A stretch of DNA of 64,000 bases from the NCBI RefSeq assembly GCF_009865135.1, contig NZ_WWGH01000001.1, forward strand, positions 5,146,001 to 5,210,000, written 5' to 3'. The position numbers and the translations under genes are program-made. Shown here piece by piece: positions 1-9,430 of this stretch. This DNA comes from Streptomyces sp. SID8374. Lineage in GTDB: Bacteria > Actinomycetota > Actinomycetes > Streptomycetales > Streptomycetaceae. Position 1 is the first letter of the stretch. Each line of letters opens with the position of its first letter. Below the pieces are notes generated by a model, which saw only the letters and a program-made list of their open reading frames with translations, was not told the origin of the DNA and searched no databases.

Positions 1-1015
1 GCGGGGCGTCCACCCCGTGATGCCGGATCGTGCCGAGGGCCGTGGCGAGGAAGGCGTACGCCGTCCCCAGGTGTGCTTGCACGATCGCCCCCGCGCTCCA
101 CCACTCCAGCCGCTCGCCGCCCAGCCGCATCGAACTCTTCTCCCGTTGGAGATGGCTGTTGTGGGCGAAAGCCAGGACCGGGCCGCGTGCGGCCAGGGCG
201 AGCAGGTTCTCGGCCATCAGCTGGTCCCGTACGCCGAGCAGCCGCGTCATGCGGCCGGGTGAGGTGTCCGCCATCCAGGAGTGGTAGCGCAGCAGGCCGG
301 TGGCGGTGCGGCCGTACAGGCGGGCGCGGTCCCACGCCTCCCGCCCGGCCGCCGCGATCAGGTGCGGGGTCCGCTCGCCGAGCAGCGACATCAAGTCGTC
401 GGCGACCAGGCGGAGTTCCGCCGCCTCCGGCGACCGGCCGAAGGAGCGGGACGGGTCCGTCATCGCGGCCGGTTCGATCCAGCGGCCGTCGGGTCCGAGC
501 AACTCGTCGAGTCTCCGGGCGGAGCAGGGGAGCAGGTCGTCCGCGTCCAGCCAGGACGCGAGGTGGTCGTGGAGGGCGGTGAGGGCCTGGCGGGGACTGG
601 CAGGTCCCGTGATCTCCAGCGGGGCGTCGAAGCCTGCGAAGCGGAGGTGGTCGGAGGTGGGGCGGGCGGCGTTGTACTCCCTTGCCCACCGCACGAGTTC
701 ACGGTTGGCGGCGGACGCGCCGAACTCGTGGCTGAACCCTTGCTCCATCACCTCGTCCAGCGTGCCCGCGCCGCCGGTGACGTAGGCGTCCACGGCCAGG
801 CCCATCAGGCAGTCGCTCTCGATGGCGATCGTCCGGTAACCCTCCTGATCGACGAGTTGCCGGAAGAGTTCGTTGCGTACGTCGAGGAGCGTGTCCTCGC
901 CGTGCGTGGGCTCGCCCAGGGCGAGGACACGGGGGCGGGCCGGGAGCAGTTTCATGACGGCGGCTGCTTCTACGGCATGGGCGGTGGGCGCGATCCGCGC
1001 GGTGTCATTGGCCAT
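1..1015 (-). CDS. Erythromycin-esterase-family hydrolase (3' end outside window)
   Basis: The gene runs off the left edge; 338 codons are visible from ATG 1015. The N-terminus reads VLALGEPTHGEDTLLDVRN, which is the GE-x-THG-E signature of the erythromycin esterase/EreA-ChaN-like superfamily. Further on are AIESDC and, near residue 290, LAFAHNSHLQREKS, matching the family's second His motif (HNxH). Members hydrolyse macrolide lactones or unknown esters; in Streptomyces most are uncharacterised cytoplasmic enzymes, so macrolide resistance is only a possibility. It is divergent from the MerR-type regulator at 1095, with a palindrome in the shared 79-bp promoter region. The family is secure; the substrate is unknown. 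Confidence 0.85.
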   Translation of the reverse strand, partial: MANDTARIAPTAHAVEAAAVMKLLPARPRVLALGEPTHGEDTLLDVRNELFRQLVDQEGYRTIAIESDCLMGLAVDAYVTGGAGTLDEVMEQGFSHEFGASAANRELVRWAREYNAARPTSDHLRFAGFDAPLEITGPASPRQALTALHDHLASWLDADDLLPCSARRLDELLGPDGRWIEPAAMTDPSRSFGRSPEAAELRLVADDLMSLLGERTPHLIAAAGREAWDRARLYGRTATGLLRYHSWMADTSPGRMTRLLGVRDQLMAENLLALAARGPVLAFAHNSHLQREKSSMRLGGERLEWWSAGAIVQAHLGTAYAFLATALGTIRHHGVDAP

Positions 1016-1018
1016 GCA

Positions 1019-1036
1019 TTCAACGGTATCGTTGAA
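1019..1036. promoter_or_regulatory. Inverted repeat between divergent genes
   Basis: TTCAACG-GTAT-CGTTGAA is a perfect 7-bp inverted repeat with a 4-bp centre. It lies immediately upstream of the esterase-like ATG (1015) and about 60 bp from the regulator start. Its place in a divergent promoter suggests an operator, plausibly for the adjacent MerR-type regulator. Binding is inferred. Confidence 0.45.
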
Positions 1037-1094
1037 CCTTCGGTGGAGACTTTTACGCCGGAGCCGACAAGCAGGCCGTGATGACGGGGTTGGT

Positions 1095-1931
1095 GTGGGA
1101 GAGAACCTTCAAAGTCGGGTACGCCTCCGGCCCGTCGACCTCGCCCGTCCGCACGGGCTGTCCACGCAGGCCGTGCGGAACTACGAGGAGGCCGGCATCC
1201 TCCCGGCCGCCGAGCGCACCGGGAGCGGCTACCGCACCTACACCCCGCTGCACGCCCGCGCTCTGGGCACGTTCCTCTCCCTCCTTCCCGGCCACGGCCA
1301 CCGGACGGCGACGGGCATCATGCGGGCCGTGAACCGGGGTGCGGCCGACGAGGCACTCCTGCTCATCGACGAGAGTCACGCCCAGCTCCTCGACGACCGG
1401 CGGACCCTGCGCGCGGTGGAGAGCGCCCTGCGTGATCTGGGGCCCGAGGTGACCGGGTCCGGGCCGCTCGAAAGCCCCGCCTGCACCGACAACCCCACCG
1501 ACGTCTCCGCGGACACCCCCACCGGCACCTTCATCGGCCCCCTGGCCCGCCGTCTCTCCCTCCGGCCCGCCACCCTCCGCAAGTGGGAGGCGGCCGGGCT
1601 GGTGCGCCCGCGCCGCGACCCGCTGACCGGGTACCGGGTGTACGGCGAGGCCGACGTGCGCGATGCCCGGCTGGTCCACCAGCTGCGGCGCGGCGGCTAC
1701 CTGCTGGAGCAGATCGCCCCGCTGATCGCCCAGGTCCGGGCGGCCGGCGGGCTGGAATCCCTGGAGGCAGCCCTCGGCGACTGGCACTCCCGGCTCGCCG
1801 CCCGCGGCCGCGCGCTGCTGTCGGGGGCCGCGGAGCTGGACGCGTACCTGCTGGAGCGGGAGGCGCCGGACGCCGCGTACGTGCAGGGGCTGAGCACACC
1901 GGACGCCGCCTCCCCACGCGCCGCCTCCTGA
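1095..1931 (+). CDS. MerR-family regulator, TioE-like (tandem HTH)
   Basis: A 278-residue protein from GTG 1095, giving MGENLQSRVRLRPVDLARPH. It has two MerR-type winged-helix segments. The first is LSTQAVRNYEEAGILPAAERTGSGYRTY (about 19-50). The second is LSLRPATLRKWEAAGLVRPRRDPLTGYRVY (about 150-185). A helical region follows. This two-HTH arrangement is that of TioE-type regulators in actinomycetes. The open frame extends upstream, but the homology begins at this GTG; the ribosome-binding site is weak. It probably controls itself and the divergent esterase-like gene. Confidence 0.82.
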   Translation: MGENLQSRVRLRPVDLARPHGLSTQAVRNYEEAGILPAAERTGSGYRTYTPLHARALGTFLSLLPGHGHRTATGIMRAVNRGAADEALLLIDESHAQLLDDRRTLRAVESALRDLGPEVTGSGPLESPACTDNPTDVSADTPTGTFIGPLARRLSLRPATLRKWEAAGLVRPRRDPLTGYRVYGEADVRDARLVHQLRRGGYLLEQIAPLIAQVRAAGGLESLEAALGDWHSRLAARGRALLSGAAELDAYLLEREAPDAAYVQGLSTPDAASPRAAS

Positions 1932-1959
1932 CGCCCGCCTCCCCACGCCCCGCCGCCCC

Positions 1960-3225
1960 CTAACCCGCCATCCCCGTCTTCACCCCCGCCCCGCACAACG
2001 GCACCACCACGCTCCCCGGCGGCCGGTGTGCCGAGCCGTCCCGTACCGCCGCCCAGCACGCCACCCCCGTCGTCTCGACGTAGAAGCCGCGTGCCGCCAA
2101 GTCCCGCTGGGCGTCCCTGATCTGGTCCTCCGTCACCGTCAGGAACGTGCCGCCCGACGCCCGCACCGCCGCCAGGATCTGCCGGGCGCGCGGCGGCCGC
2201 GGGATCGCGATGCCCTCCGCCAGCGTGGGCGCGGCCTCCGCAGAGGCAGCGGCGCCCAGCCCGACGCTCAGGTCACCCGGCGCGGCCTCCCCAGGCCCAG
2301 CGGCGCCCAGCAGGTCACCCGACGCGGCCTCCCCAGGCCCAGCGGCGCCCAGCCCGACGCGTGGGTCACCCGACGCGGCCTCCCCAGCGGCAGCGGCACC
2401 CCCATCCGCCACCAGATCCTCCGCCCCCGCCCCGAACGCGGACGCCAGCGGCGACACCGCCTCCGCCTGTACCGCCACGAGCCGCGGCCGGGTCGTGATC
2501 AGCCCCAGCGCGTACAGCTCCTCCGTGGCGAGGGCCGCGCCCAGGAGCAGGGTGCCGTTGCCGACCGGGACCACCAGGGTGTCGGGGAGGCGGCCGCCCA
2601 GGTCCTCCCAGAGCTCGTACACGTACGTCTTCGTGCCGTGCAGGAAGTACGGGTTGAAGACATGCGAGGCGTAGAAGACCCCCGGCTCGTCCGCCGCCGC
2701 GCGGGCCGCCAGCGCCGTCGCCTCCCGGCCGCCGGGGATAGTCACCAATCGCGCCCCGTGGGCCCGGATCTGCTCGGTCTTCTTGGGGGACGTGCCCTCG
2801 GGGACGTACACCGTGCAGGGCAGCGCCGCCCGTGCGCAGTACGCGGCGATCGACGTGCCCGCGTTGCCGCTGCTGTCGGCCACCACCCGGTCCGGGTTCA
2901 GCCGGCGGGCCAGCTCCACGAGCATCACCGCGCCCCGGTCCTTGAAGGAGAGCGTCGGCATCAGGTAGTCCAGCTTGGCCGAGACGGAAGGCGTCAGGGG
3001 GACGAGCGGGGTGCGGCCCTCGCCGAGGGAGACCTCCGGGGCGGAGAGCGGCAGGTTCTCTTCGTAACGCCAGAGTGAATTGGCACGTCCGGGAAGCACA
3101 TTCAGGGTGAGTCCGGGGGGCGGCCGGAAGTCCAGGTTCCACGGGCCTCGGCAGACCGGACAGCGCCAGGTCAGGGCGGAAGTGGGGGAGCGGGTTCCGT
3201 CCTGGGGGCAGTGATAGGTGGTCAT
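1960..3225 (-). CDS. Threonine-synthase-like PLP enzyme with repeat-expanded linker
   Basis: A 421-residue protein starting MTTYHCPQDGTRSP at ATG 3225; the frame extends upstream to 3315 without recognisable sequence. The N-terminus has a zinc-ribbon-like pair (CPQDG...CPVC). The fold-type II PLP core follows, with Schiff-base lysine in LSFKDRGA, phosphate-binding SSGNAGTS, and the C-terminal VVPLCGAGVKTGMAG. It is threonine-synthase or cysteate-synthase-like; the reaction is uncertain because the housekeeping thrC is normally elsewhere. A low-complexity stretch of about 50 residues (GEAASGDPRVGLGAAGPGE...) interrupts the domain and is encoded by imperfect direct repeats around 2230-2400. It converges on the upstream regulator gene. 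Confidence 0.82.
   Translation of the reverse strand: MTTYHCPQDGTRSPTSALTWRCPVCRGPWNLDFRPPPGLTLNVLPGRANSLWRYEENLPLSAPEVSLGEGRTPLVPLTPSVSAKLDYLMPTLSFKDRGAVMLVELARRLNPDRVVADSSGNAGTSIAAYCARAALPCTVYVPEGTSPKKTEQIRAHGARLVTIPGGREATALAARAAADEPGVFYASHVFNPYFLHGTKTYVYELWEDLGGRLPDTLVVPVGNGTLLLGAALATEELYALGLITTRPRLVAVQAEAVSPLASAFGAGAEDLVADGGAAAAGEAASGDPRVGLGAAGPGEAASGDLLGAAGPGEAAPGDLSVGLGAAASAEAAPTLAEGIAIPRPPRARQILAAVRASGGTFLTVTEDQIRDAQRDLAARGFYVETTGVACWAAVRDGSAHRPPGSVVVPLCGAGVKTGMAG
2230..2400. repeat. In-frame imperfect direct repeats inside the PLP-enzyme gene
   Basis: Units beginning gtcaccc recur at 2272, 2314 and 2365. The spacings are 42 and 51 bp, both multiples of three. Each is followed by a near-identical GC-rich stretch (gcggcctccccaggcccagc). 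They encode GEAASGD/GAAGPG-type peptide repeats. In-frame spacing keeps the gene open, consistent with replication-slippage expansion. Confidence 0.8.
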
Positions 3226-3463
3226 GGCCGCCAGGATGTCAGGCATATGGCAGATGAATGGCGTGCGTATGGCGTGGCCCAAGGCACCCTTGTGGGTTTG
3301 CCATGGATCGGTCAATCTTTCGCTGGCAGCAGGGCATGCCGGTCACGGACGACGCGGAAAGCGGAGCGTTCGGACGGCTGATTTGTCATGCCCCTGTCGG
3401 GAGCCTCGCGCGGCTCCGGCACCACCCCCCACCAGCGCACCGCCTATGAGGAGGACCCCTCAC

Positions 3464-5062
<1,599 letters not shown>

Positions 5063-5096
5063 TCCCCGCGCAGCCATGGTGAACCGGTGACATGAC

Positions 5097-5132
5097 GTCG
5101 GGGCGGTCGCAGCATCACGCGACCGCCCCGAC
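5097..5132. terminator. Bidirectional terminator between protease and chitinase genes
   Basis: A perfect 14-bp stem (GTCGGGGCGGTCGC with its complement) and 8-nt loop, followed by CCCGTTTCC on the plus strand. It lies between the convergent genes ending at 5062 and 5143. Confidence 0.85.
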
Positions 5133-5142
5133 CCCGTTTCCG

Positions 5143-6549
5143 CTAGCGCCGGTTGAGCCCGCGGTCGACGGTGGCGACCAGCTCACCGTCGTCCGTGTCC
5201 CCGTCCAGCGACCAGAACATCGCGCCGCCCAGGCCCTTGTCCCGGATGTACGAGGTCTTGGCGCGCAGCACCTGCGGGTCGTCGTACGTCCACAGGGTGG
5301 TCCCGTCGAAGAGCCAGGCGTGGCCGTTCTTCGTGTCCCGGTGGACCTTGAACGTGCCGGACCGGGCCAGCTTCTTCAGAACCTTGTAGTCCTCGTAGCC
5401 GTTCGCCCAGGTGGCCGGAGCCGGGCCGGTGGCCGGCTGGCCGAGGCCCTTGCCGCCGCCGCTCACTCCGGTCCAGCCCTGGCCGTACGTCGGCATGCCC
5501 ACCACGAGCTTGTGCTTGGGCGCGCCGCGCTTGATCCAGTCCCGGACCGTCCGGTCGACGCTGAAGTCGTTCTTCGCGTACAGCGCCGACTGCTGGGCCG
5601 TCTTCTTCTCGCCCGACACGTGGTAGTCGTAGCCCTGAAGGTTGACGAAGTCGAAGTCCTTCATGAGGCGCTTCACGTCGAAGCCCGCGTCGATCGCCTT
5701 CGGGTTGGCCGGGACGTACGCCGACAGGTCGTAGTGCTTGGGCTTCGGCTTGTGGTGTCCGTGGCCCTTGCCCTGCGCGGACTTGGCCGCCTTCGCCCGG
5801 CTCTTCGCGTACGCGTCCAGCTGGGTGCGGAACTCGCTGATCAGAGCGGTGAAGTTCTTCTTGTCCTCCGGACGGAAGACCGTGCCCTCGTTGGCCGCCG
5901 AGCCGGGCCACTCCCAGTCGACGTCGATGCCGTCGAAGACGCCGGCCGCCGCGCCCTGGCCGCCGCGCACCCCGTCCACCGGCAGGTTGCCCTTGATGTA
6001 CAGGTCGATGCAGGAGGCGACGAGCGCCTTGCGGGAGGCCGCCGTGCGCACCGAGTCGGAGAAGTGGGTGGACCAGCTCCAGCCGCCGAGCGAGATCATG
6101 ACCTTGAGGCCGGGGTTCTTGGCCTTCAGCTTGCGGAGCTGGTTGAAGTTGCCCGCGAGCGCCTGGGTGTCGGTGTCGGCGACGCCGTCCACCGAGTTCG
6201 CCGCGTCGAGGGGGCGGGCGTAGTCCGCCCAGGCGTCGGCCTGGCCGGCGATGTTGCCGGTGAAGCACTTGCCCTCGGCGCTGACGTTGCCGAAGGCGTA
6301 GTTGATGTGGGTCAGCTTGGCCGCGGACCCGCTGGTCTGGAGGTCGTTGACCTGGAAGTCGCGCCCGTAGACGCCCCACTGGGTGAAGTAGCCGATGTTC
6401 TTGTACGCGGGCCTGTGCTGGCCCTTGGAGCGGTCGCCGCCGTTGTTCCGGCCGTGGTCCGCGCCGGCCATGGCGGCCGGGGCGGCACTCGCCAGCAGGG
6501 CGAAGGTGACGCCCGCGATGGTCAGTCGGGACAGGTTTCTTCGGGGCAT
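5143..6549 (-). CDS. Secreted GH18 chitinase
   Basis: A 468-residue secreted enzyme starting MPRRNLSRLTIAGVTFALL at ATG 6549; signal peptide to about residue 27 (AAMAG). The GH18 domain spans the rest: IGYFTQWGVYGRDF, the substrate-site SLGGWSWS and the catalytic DGIDVDWEWP (DxxDxDxE) with proton donor Glu213. A Lys/His-rich segment (KGHGHHKPKPKHY) sits within the barrel. No chitin-binding module is visible, so it is a single-domain endochitinase-like enzyme. A DasR-type operator lies 88 bp upstream, implying control by the N-acetylglucosamine-responsive DasR regulon. Confidence 0.96.
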   Translation of the reverse strand: MPRRNLSRLTIAGVTFALLASAAPAAMAGADHGRNNGGDRSKGQHRPAYKNIGYFTQWGVYGRDFQVNDLQTSGSAAKLTHINYAFGNVSAEGKCFTGNIAGQADAWADYARPLDAANSVDGVADTDTQALAGNFNQLRKLKAKNPGLKVMISLGGWSWSTHFSDSVRTAASRKALVASCIDLYIKGNLPVDGVRGGQGAAAGVFDGIDVDWEWPGSAANEGTVFRPEDKKNFTALISEFRTQLDAYAKSRAKAAKSAQGKGHGHHKPKPKHYDLSAYVPANPKAIDAGFDVKRLMKDFDFVNLQGYDYHVSGEKKTAQQSALYAKNDFSVDRTVRDWIKRGAPKHKLVVGMPTYGQGWTGVSGGGKGLGQPATGPAPATWANGYEDYKVLKKLARSGTFKVHRDTKNGHAWLFDGTTLWTYDDPQVLRAKTSYIRDKGLGGAMFWSLDGDTDDGELVATVDRGLNRR

Positions 6550-6573
6550 GAGGCTCGTTCCTGTGCGAGATCC

Positions 6574-6611
6574 GGTGCGGAAGGGACATGCGGATGCGGA
6601 AGGGACATGCG
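6574..6611. repeat. 19-bp tandem repeat in chitinase 5' region
   Basis: Two adjacent 19-bp copies of g(g/a)tgcggaagggacatgcg, with one mismatch, lie between the dre-like site and the chitinase start. Function unknown; it may lie in the transcribed leader. Confidence 0.75.
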
Positions 6612-6636
6612 GAGCCGTGCTGTGCACAGGAAGGTA

Positions 6637-6650
6637 TTGGTCTGGACCAA
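6637..6650. promoter_or_regulatory. DasR-responsive element (dre)-like operator
   Basis: TTGGTCTGGACCAA is a perfect inverted repeat with a TG centre. It closely matches the known dre consensus ACTGGTCTAGACCAGT and sits 88-101 bp upstream of the GH18 start. DasR is a GntR regulator that represses chitinolytic genes and is released by amino-sugar phosphates. Binding here is inferred from the motif. Confidence 0.75.
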
Positions 6651-6824
6651 AAACGGTCAAGGGGTGGGGAGTTGCGGGCCGTCGCGGCCGTGTCGATCGC
6701 CGCGATCCGGGGCATGGATGGGCATGGATTGGCCGGGAACCACTCTGGCGCCCACGGCCGGTCCATGCATGATCCGCCGCACTGTCATCACATTGAGTGA
6801 AACCCTGGCCCATGCTTGCGGTGC

Positions 6825-6839
6825 ACAACCCACGGTTGT
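6825..6839. promoter_or_regulatory. Inverted repeat upstream of GntR gene (candidate operator)
   Basis: ACAACC-CAC-GGTTGT is a perfect 6+6 dyad with a 3-bp centre, 39 bp upstream of the GntR-family start codon. Autoregulation through such a site is common for GntR/UTRA proteins; inferred only. Confidence 0.45.
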
Positions 6840-6877
6840 CAGGCTGTTGCAGACTGTCAACCTGTTGGGAGTGGCCT

Positions 6878-7630
6878 GTGACTTTCGGTGAGCAGCCCGC
6901 CTATCTGCGCGTGGCGAGCGATCTGCGGGAGAAGATCGTGAACGGCGCGCTGCCGCCCCATACCCGCCTGCCGTCGCAGGCCCGCATCCGGGAGGAGTAC
7001 GGGGTCTCGGACACCGTCGCCCTGGAGGCGCGCAAGGTCCTGATGGCCGAGGGGCTGGTGGAGGGCCGCTCCGGCTCCGGTACGTACGTCCGCGAGCGCC
7101 CCGTCCCCCGCATGATCGCCCGCTCGGGATACCGGCCGGAGAAGGGGGCCAGTCCGTTCCGCCAGGAGCAGACCGCCGACGGGGTGCGCGGCACCTGGGA
7201 GTCGCGCAGCGAGCAGGAGGGGGCGAGCGTCGAGGTCGCCGAGCGGCTCGGCATCGAGGTGGGCGACCGGGTCATGCGGACGCATTACGTGTTCCGTGAA
7301 GCGGGTGAGCCGATCATGCTCTCCACCTCCTGGGAGCCCCTCTCTGTCACCGGGCGTACGCCGGTGATGCTCCCTGAGGAAGGTCCGCTGGGCGGCTGCG
7401 GAGTGGTCGACCGGATGGCGGCCATCGACATCGTCGTGGACAACGTGGCCGAGGAGGTCGGCGCGCGCCCGGGGCTCGCGGAGGAGCTGTTGGCGCTCGG
7501 CGGGGTGCCCGGCCATGTGGTCATCGTGATCGGGCGTACGTACTACGCCTCGGGGCGTGCCGTGGAGACGGCCGATGTGGTGGTGCCCGCCGACCGCTAC
7601 CGGGTCGCTTATCACTTGCCGGTCAGATGA
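6878..7630 (+). CDS. GntR-family regulator with UTRA domain
   Basis: A 250-residue protein from GTG 6878 (MTFGEQPAYLRVASDLREKI), with TTGGGAG upstream as ribosome-binding site. The N-terminal winged helix has LPSQARIREEYGVSDTVALEARKVLMAEGLVEGRSGSGTYV (about 27-70). The C-terminal UTRA ligand-binding domain (about 95-245) contains MRTHYVFREAGEPIMLSTSWEP and ends VVPADRYRVAYHLPVR. It is a HutC-subfamily metabolite-sensing repressor whose effector is unknown. It is divergent from the chitinase, but the chitinase operator is of DasR type and this protein is not obviously DasR itself. Confidence 0.9.
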   Translation: MTFGEQPAYLRVASDLREKIVNGALPPHTRLPSQARIREEYGVSDTVALEARKVLMAEGLVEGRSGSGTYVRERPVPRMIARSGYRPEKGASPFRQEQTADGVRGTWESRSEQEGASVEVAERLGIEVGDRVMRTHYVFREAGEPIMLSTSWEPLSVTGRTPVMLPEEGPLGGCGVVDRMAAIDIVVDNVAEEVGARPGLAEELLALGGVPGHVVIVIGRTYYASGRAVETADVVVPADRYRVAYHLPVR

Positions 7631-7685
7631 GTTGACGCCCCGTCGGGCCGGACGACGGGCCCGGAACCAGGGGTGATGGTGCCGT

Positions 7686-7718
7686 GAAGGGGGCGCATCC
7701 AGCGGATGCGCCCCCTTC
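7686..7718. terminator. Terminator after GntR gene
   Basis: A perfect 15-bp stem (GAAGGGGGCGCATCC and complement) with loop AGC, 56 bp beyond the GntR stop codon. Confidence 0.85.
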
Positions 7719-7886
7719 GTCATGGCCGGATGTGTATCTCTTTGTGCAAAGACGCCTGCGCTGAGTGAAGGTCAGGCGTACGCTCGGGCATATGCGTACT
7801 GCGGTTTCCTGGGGATCCTTAGAGACGTGCGCGCCGGTGACGTGTGCGCCGGTGGAAAGAGGGGCGACATGCGGGGGAGCGACACG

Positions 7887-8069
7887 ATGAGCGACAGCGG
7901 TGCCGTGCTCCCGTGGCTGGTGATACGGCAGGACGACAGCGGCAACCGCTATCGCGTCGGCAGGTATGCCACACAGGCCGAGGCGCAGAAGGTCGCCGAC
8001 GGCCTCGACGACCGCAAGCACCGCCAGGTCTACCGGGTGGAGCGCATGGGCCAGGGCGGCCGGCCCTGA
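7887..8069 (+). CDS. Small SPOR-like protein
   Basis: A 60-residue protein, MSDSGAVLPWLVIRQDDSGN..., from ATG 7887 with GGGGGAG seven bases upstream; an in-frame ATG at 7869 is an alternative. The sequence RYRVGRYATQAEAQKVADGL resembles a single SPOR-type repeat (peptidoglycan-binding fold), although no signal peptide or membrane segment is present. Its size and compact, charged composition fit a conserved actinobacterial small protein. Function unknown. Confidence 0.75.
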   Translation: MSDSGAVLPWLVIRQDDSGNRYRVGRYATQAEAQKVADGLDDRKHRQVYRVERMGQGGRP

Positions 8070-8236
8070 GGGGCTGAGGCCCTGGGGGGGCGAGGGCCTG
8101 ACGGCCGGAGGGCCGGCTGGGGCGCCCCGCCGCGTTCCAGGGGCCTTCTGGCTCGTTCCGGGACCCTGCCGCCCACGCGGTAGGGTCCCGCCCGTCCGGT
8201 ACGAGCGTCCCGGACGCGGCGAGCGAGGGCGGAGCG

Positions 8237-8641
8237 GTGGAGTCGGTGCTGATCGACACGGTGGCGTGGGTGCGGATCGAGGACGGCAGGATTCTCTGCG
8301 CCCGGCCCAAGGGCAAGGACGTCTTCTACATCCCCGGCGGCAAGCGCGAGGGCGCCGAGACCGATCGGGAGACCCTCCTGCGCGAGATCGAGGAGGAGCT
8401 GACGGTCGCCCTGCTCCCGGAGACGGTCCTCCACGCCGGTACGTACGAGGCGCACGCCCATGACGGTCCGGGCGCCCCCCTCGTCACGATGAGCTGCTAC
8501 TACGCCGACTATCGCGGGACCCTGGCCGCGAGCAGCGAGATCGAGGAGGTGGCGTGGTTCTCCTACGCCGACCGTCCCCGCGTGCCCCCGGTCGACCAGC
8601 TCCTCTTCGACGACCTCGCGGCCGCGGGCGAGCTGCGCTGA
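8237..8641 (+). CDS. Nudix hydrolase
   Basis: A 134-residue protein from GTG 8237. A near-complete Nudix box spans about residues 34-56: GGKREGAETDRETLLREIEEEL fits GX5EX7REUXEE, with Leu-Thr where the last Gly-U is usual. The catalytic REIEEE core is intact. Such enzymes hydrolyse nucleoside diphosphates linked to another group, often as housecleaning or mutT-like proteins. The substrate cannot be inferred. It stands alone, with a leader of about 165 bp. Confidence 0.9.
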   Translation: MESVLIDTVAWVRIEDGRILCARPKGKDVFYIPGGKREGAETDRETLLREIEEELTVALLPETVLHAGTYEAHAHDGPGAPLVTMSCYYADYRGTLAASSEIEEVAWFSYADRPRVPPVDQLLFDDLAAAGELR

Positions 8642-8712
8642 TCCCCGCCGTGCGGCGGGCCCCGTCACGTACCCCCGTCTGCACCAAACGCAGGCCTGCG
8701 CGGTAGTAAGCA

Positions 8713-8749
8713 ATAAATGGTGGGTATGGGCTGTTTAGTCCCCATTTAT
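8713..8749. promoter_or_regulatory. A/T-rich dyad upstream of HATPase gene
   Basis: ATAAATGG (8713-8720) and CCATTTAT (8742-8749) form an 8-bp inverted repeat around a 21-bp centre, unusually A/T-rich for this genome. A GGGTAT at 8722 resembles a SigB-type -10 element, but no convincing -35 is present. It is probably a promoter/operator region. Confidence 0.35.
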
Positions 8750-8790
8750 CTATGGGGTGGGCCCGTGGCTGTTCCTGGGAAGTGATCGGC

Positions 8791-9270
8791 GTGATCGATA
8801 CCGAAGGCGACTGCGCCGAGTGGACCTTCCCGGCCGAACCCGGTTCCGTGCGCAGCGCCCGGCACGCCGTCCGCGACGCCCTGGACTGCTGGGGGCTGGA
8901 CACGACGGTCGGTGACCTGACCGTTCTGCTGGTCAGCGAGCTGGTCACCAACTCCCTGCGATACGCCTCCGGCCCCATCGGCGTACGGCTCGAGCGCTCG
9001 CACCCGGGGGCCGGGAGCAACGGGTCCGGCGAGCTGACCGGAGACTTCTCCACCGACCTCCGGCTCGCCGCCGACCCCCCTCCCGCCACCCCCGGACTCC
9101 TGGTGGAAGTCTCCGATCCGCTTCCGGATCCACCCACCGAACGCAGTGCGGGACCCGACGACGAGGGTGGCCGGGGACTACAGCTCGTGGCTTGTTCCGC
9201 ACGCCGTTGGGGGACCCGTCGCGGAAAGAGTGGCAAGACGGTGTGGTTCGAGCTCGCTCTCCCTGGTTAG
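8791..9270 (+). CDS. HATPase-domain protein (RsbW/SpoIIAB-like anti-sigma kinase)
   Basis: From GTG 8791 (MIDTEGDCAEWTFPAEPGSV) with GGGAAG about nine bases upstream; GTG 8782 and ATG 8752 are in-frame alternatives. It is a GHKL ATPase domain alone: N-box LLVSELVTNSLRYASG (about 37-52) and G-box DDEGGRGLQLVACSARRWG near the C-terminus. It is typical of the many RsbW-like regulators in Streptomyces. The neighbouring phosphatase at 9431 carries its own copy of the same fold, so the two may act in one partner-switching pathway (inferred). A conspicuous A/T-rich stretch (8711-8750) precedes it. Confidence 0.85.
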   Translation: MIDTEGDCAEWTFPAEPGSVRSARHAVRDALDCWGLDTTVGDLTVLLVSELVTNSLRYASGPIGVRLERSHPGAGSNGSGELTGDFSTDLRLAADPPPATPGLLVEVSDPLPDPPTERSAGPDDEGGRGLQLVACSARRWGTRRGKSGKTVWFELALPG

Positions 9271-9430
9271 GAGTGGGGAGGGACGCACAGCGATCACCAG
9301 AGGTCGGGCAGAACCTGGCTGAAAGGGACTGAGACCGTGCTGTGATCGTGAACGCCGTGTCGGTCGGGGCCGTAGTGCTGAATACTGCGGGCAGGACCGG
9401 TCCGGTGTGTGAGCTGGAGGGGACGGTCGC

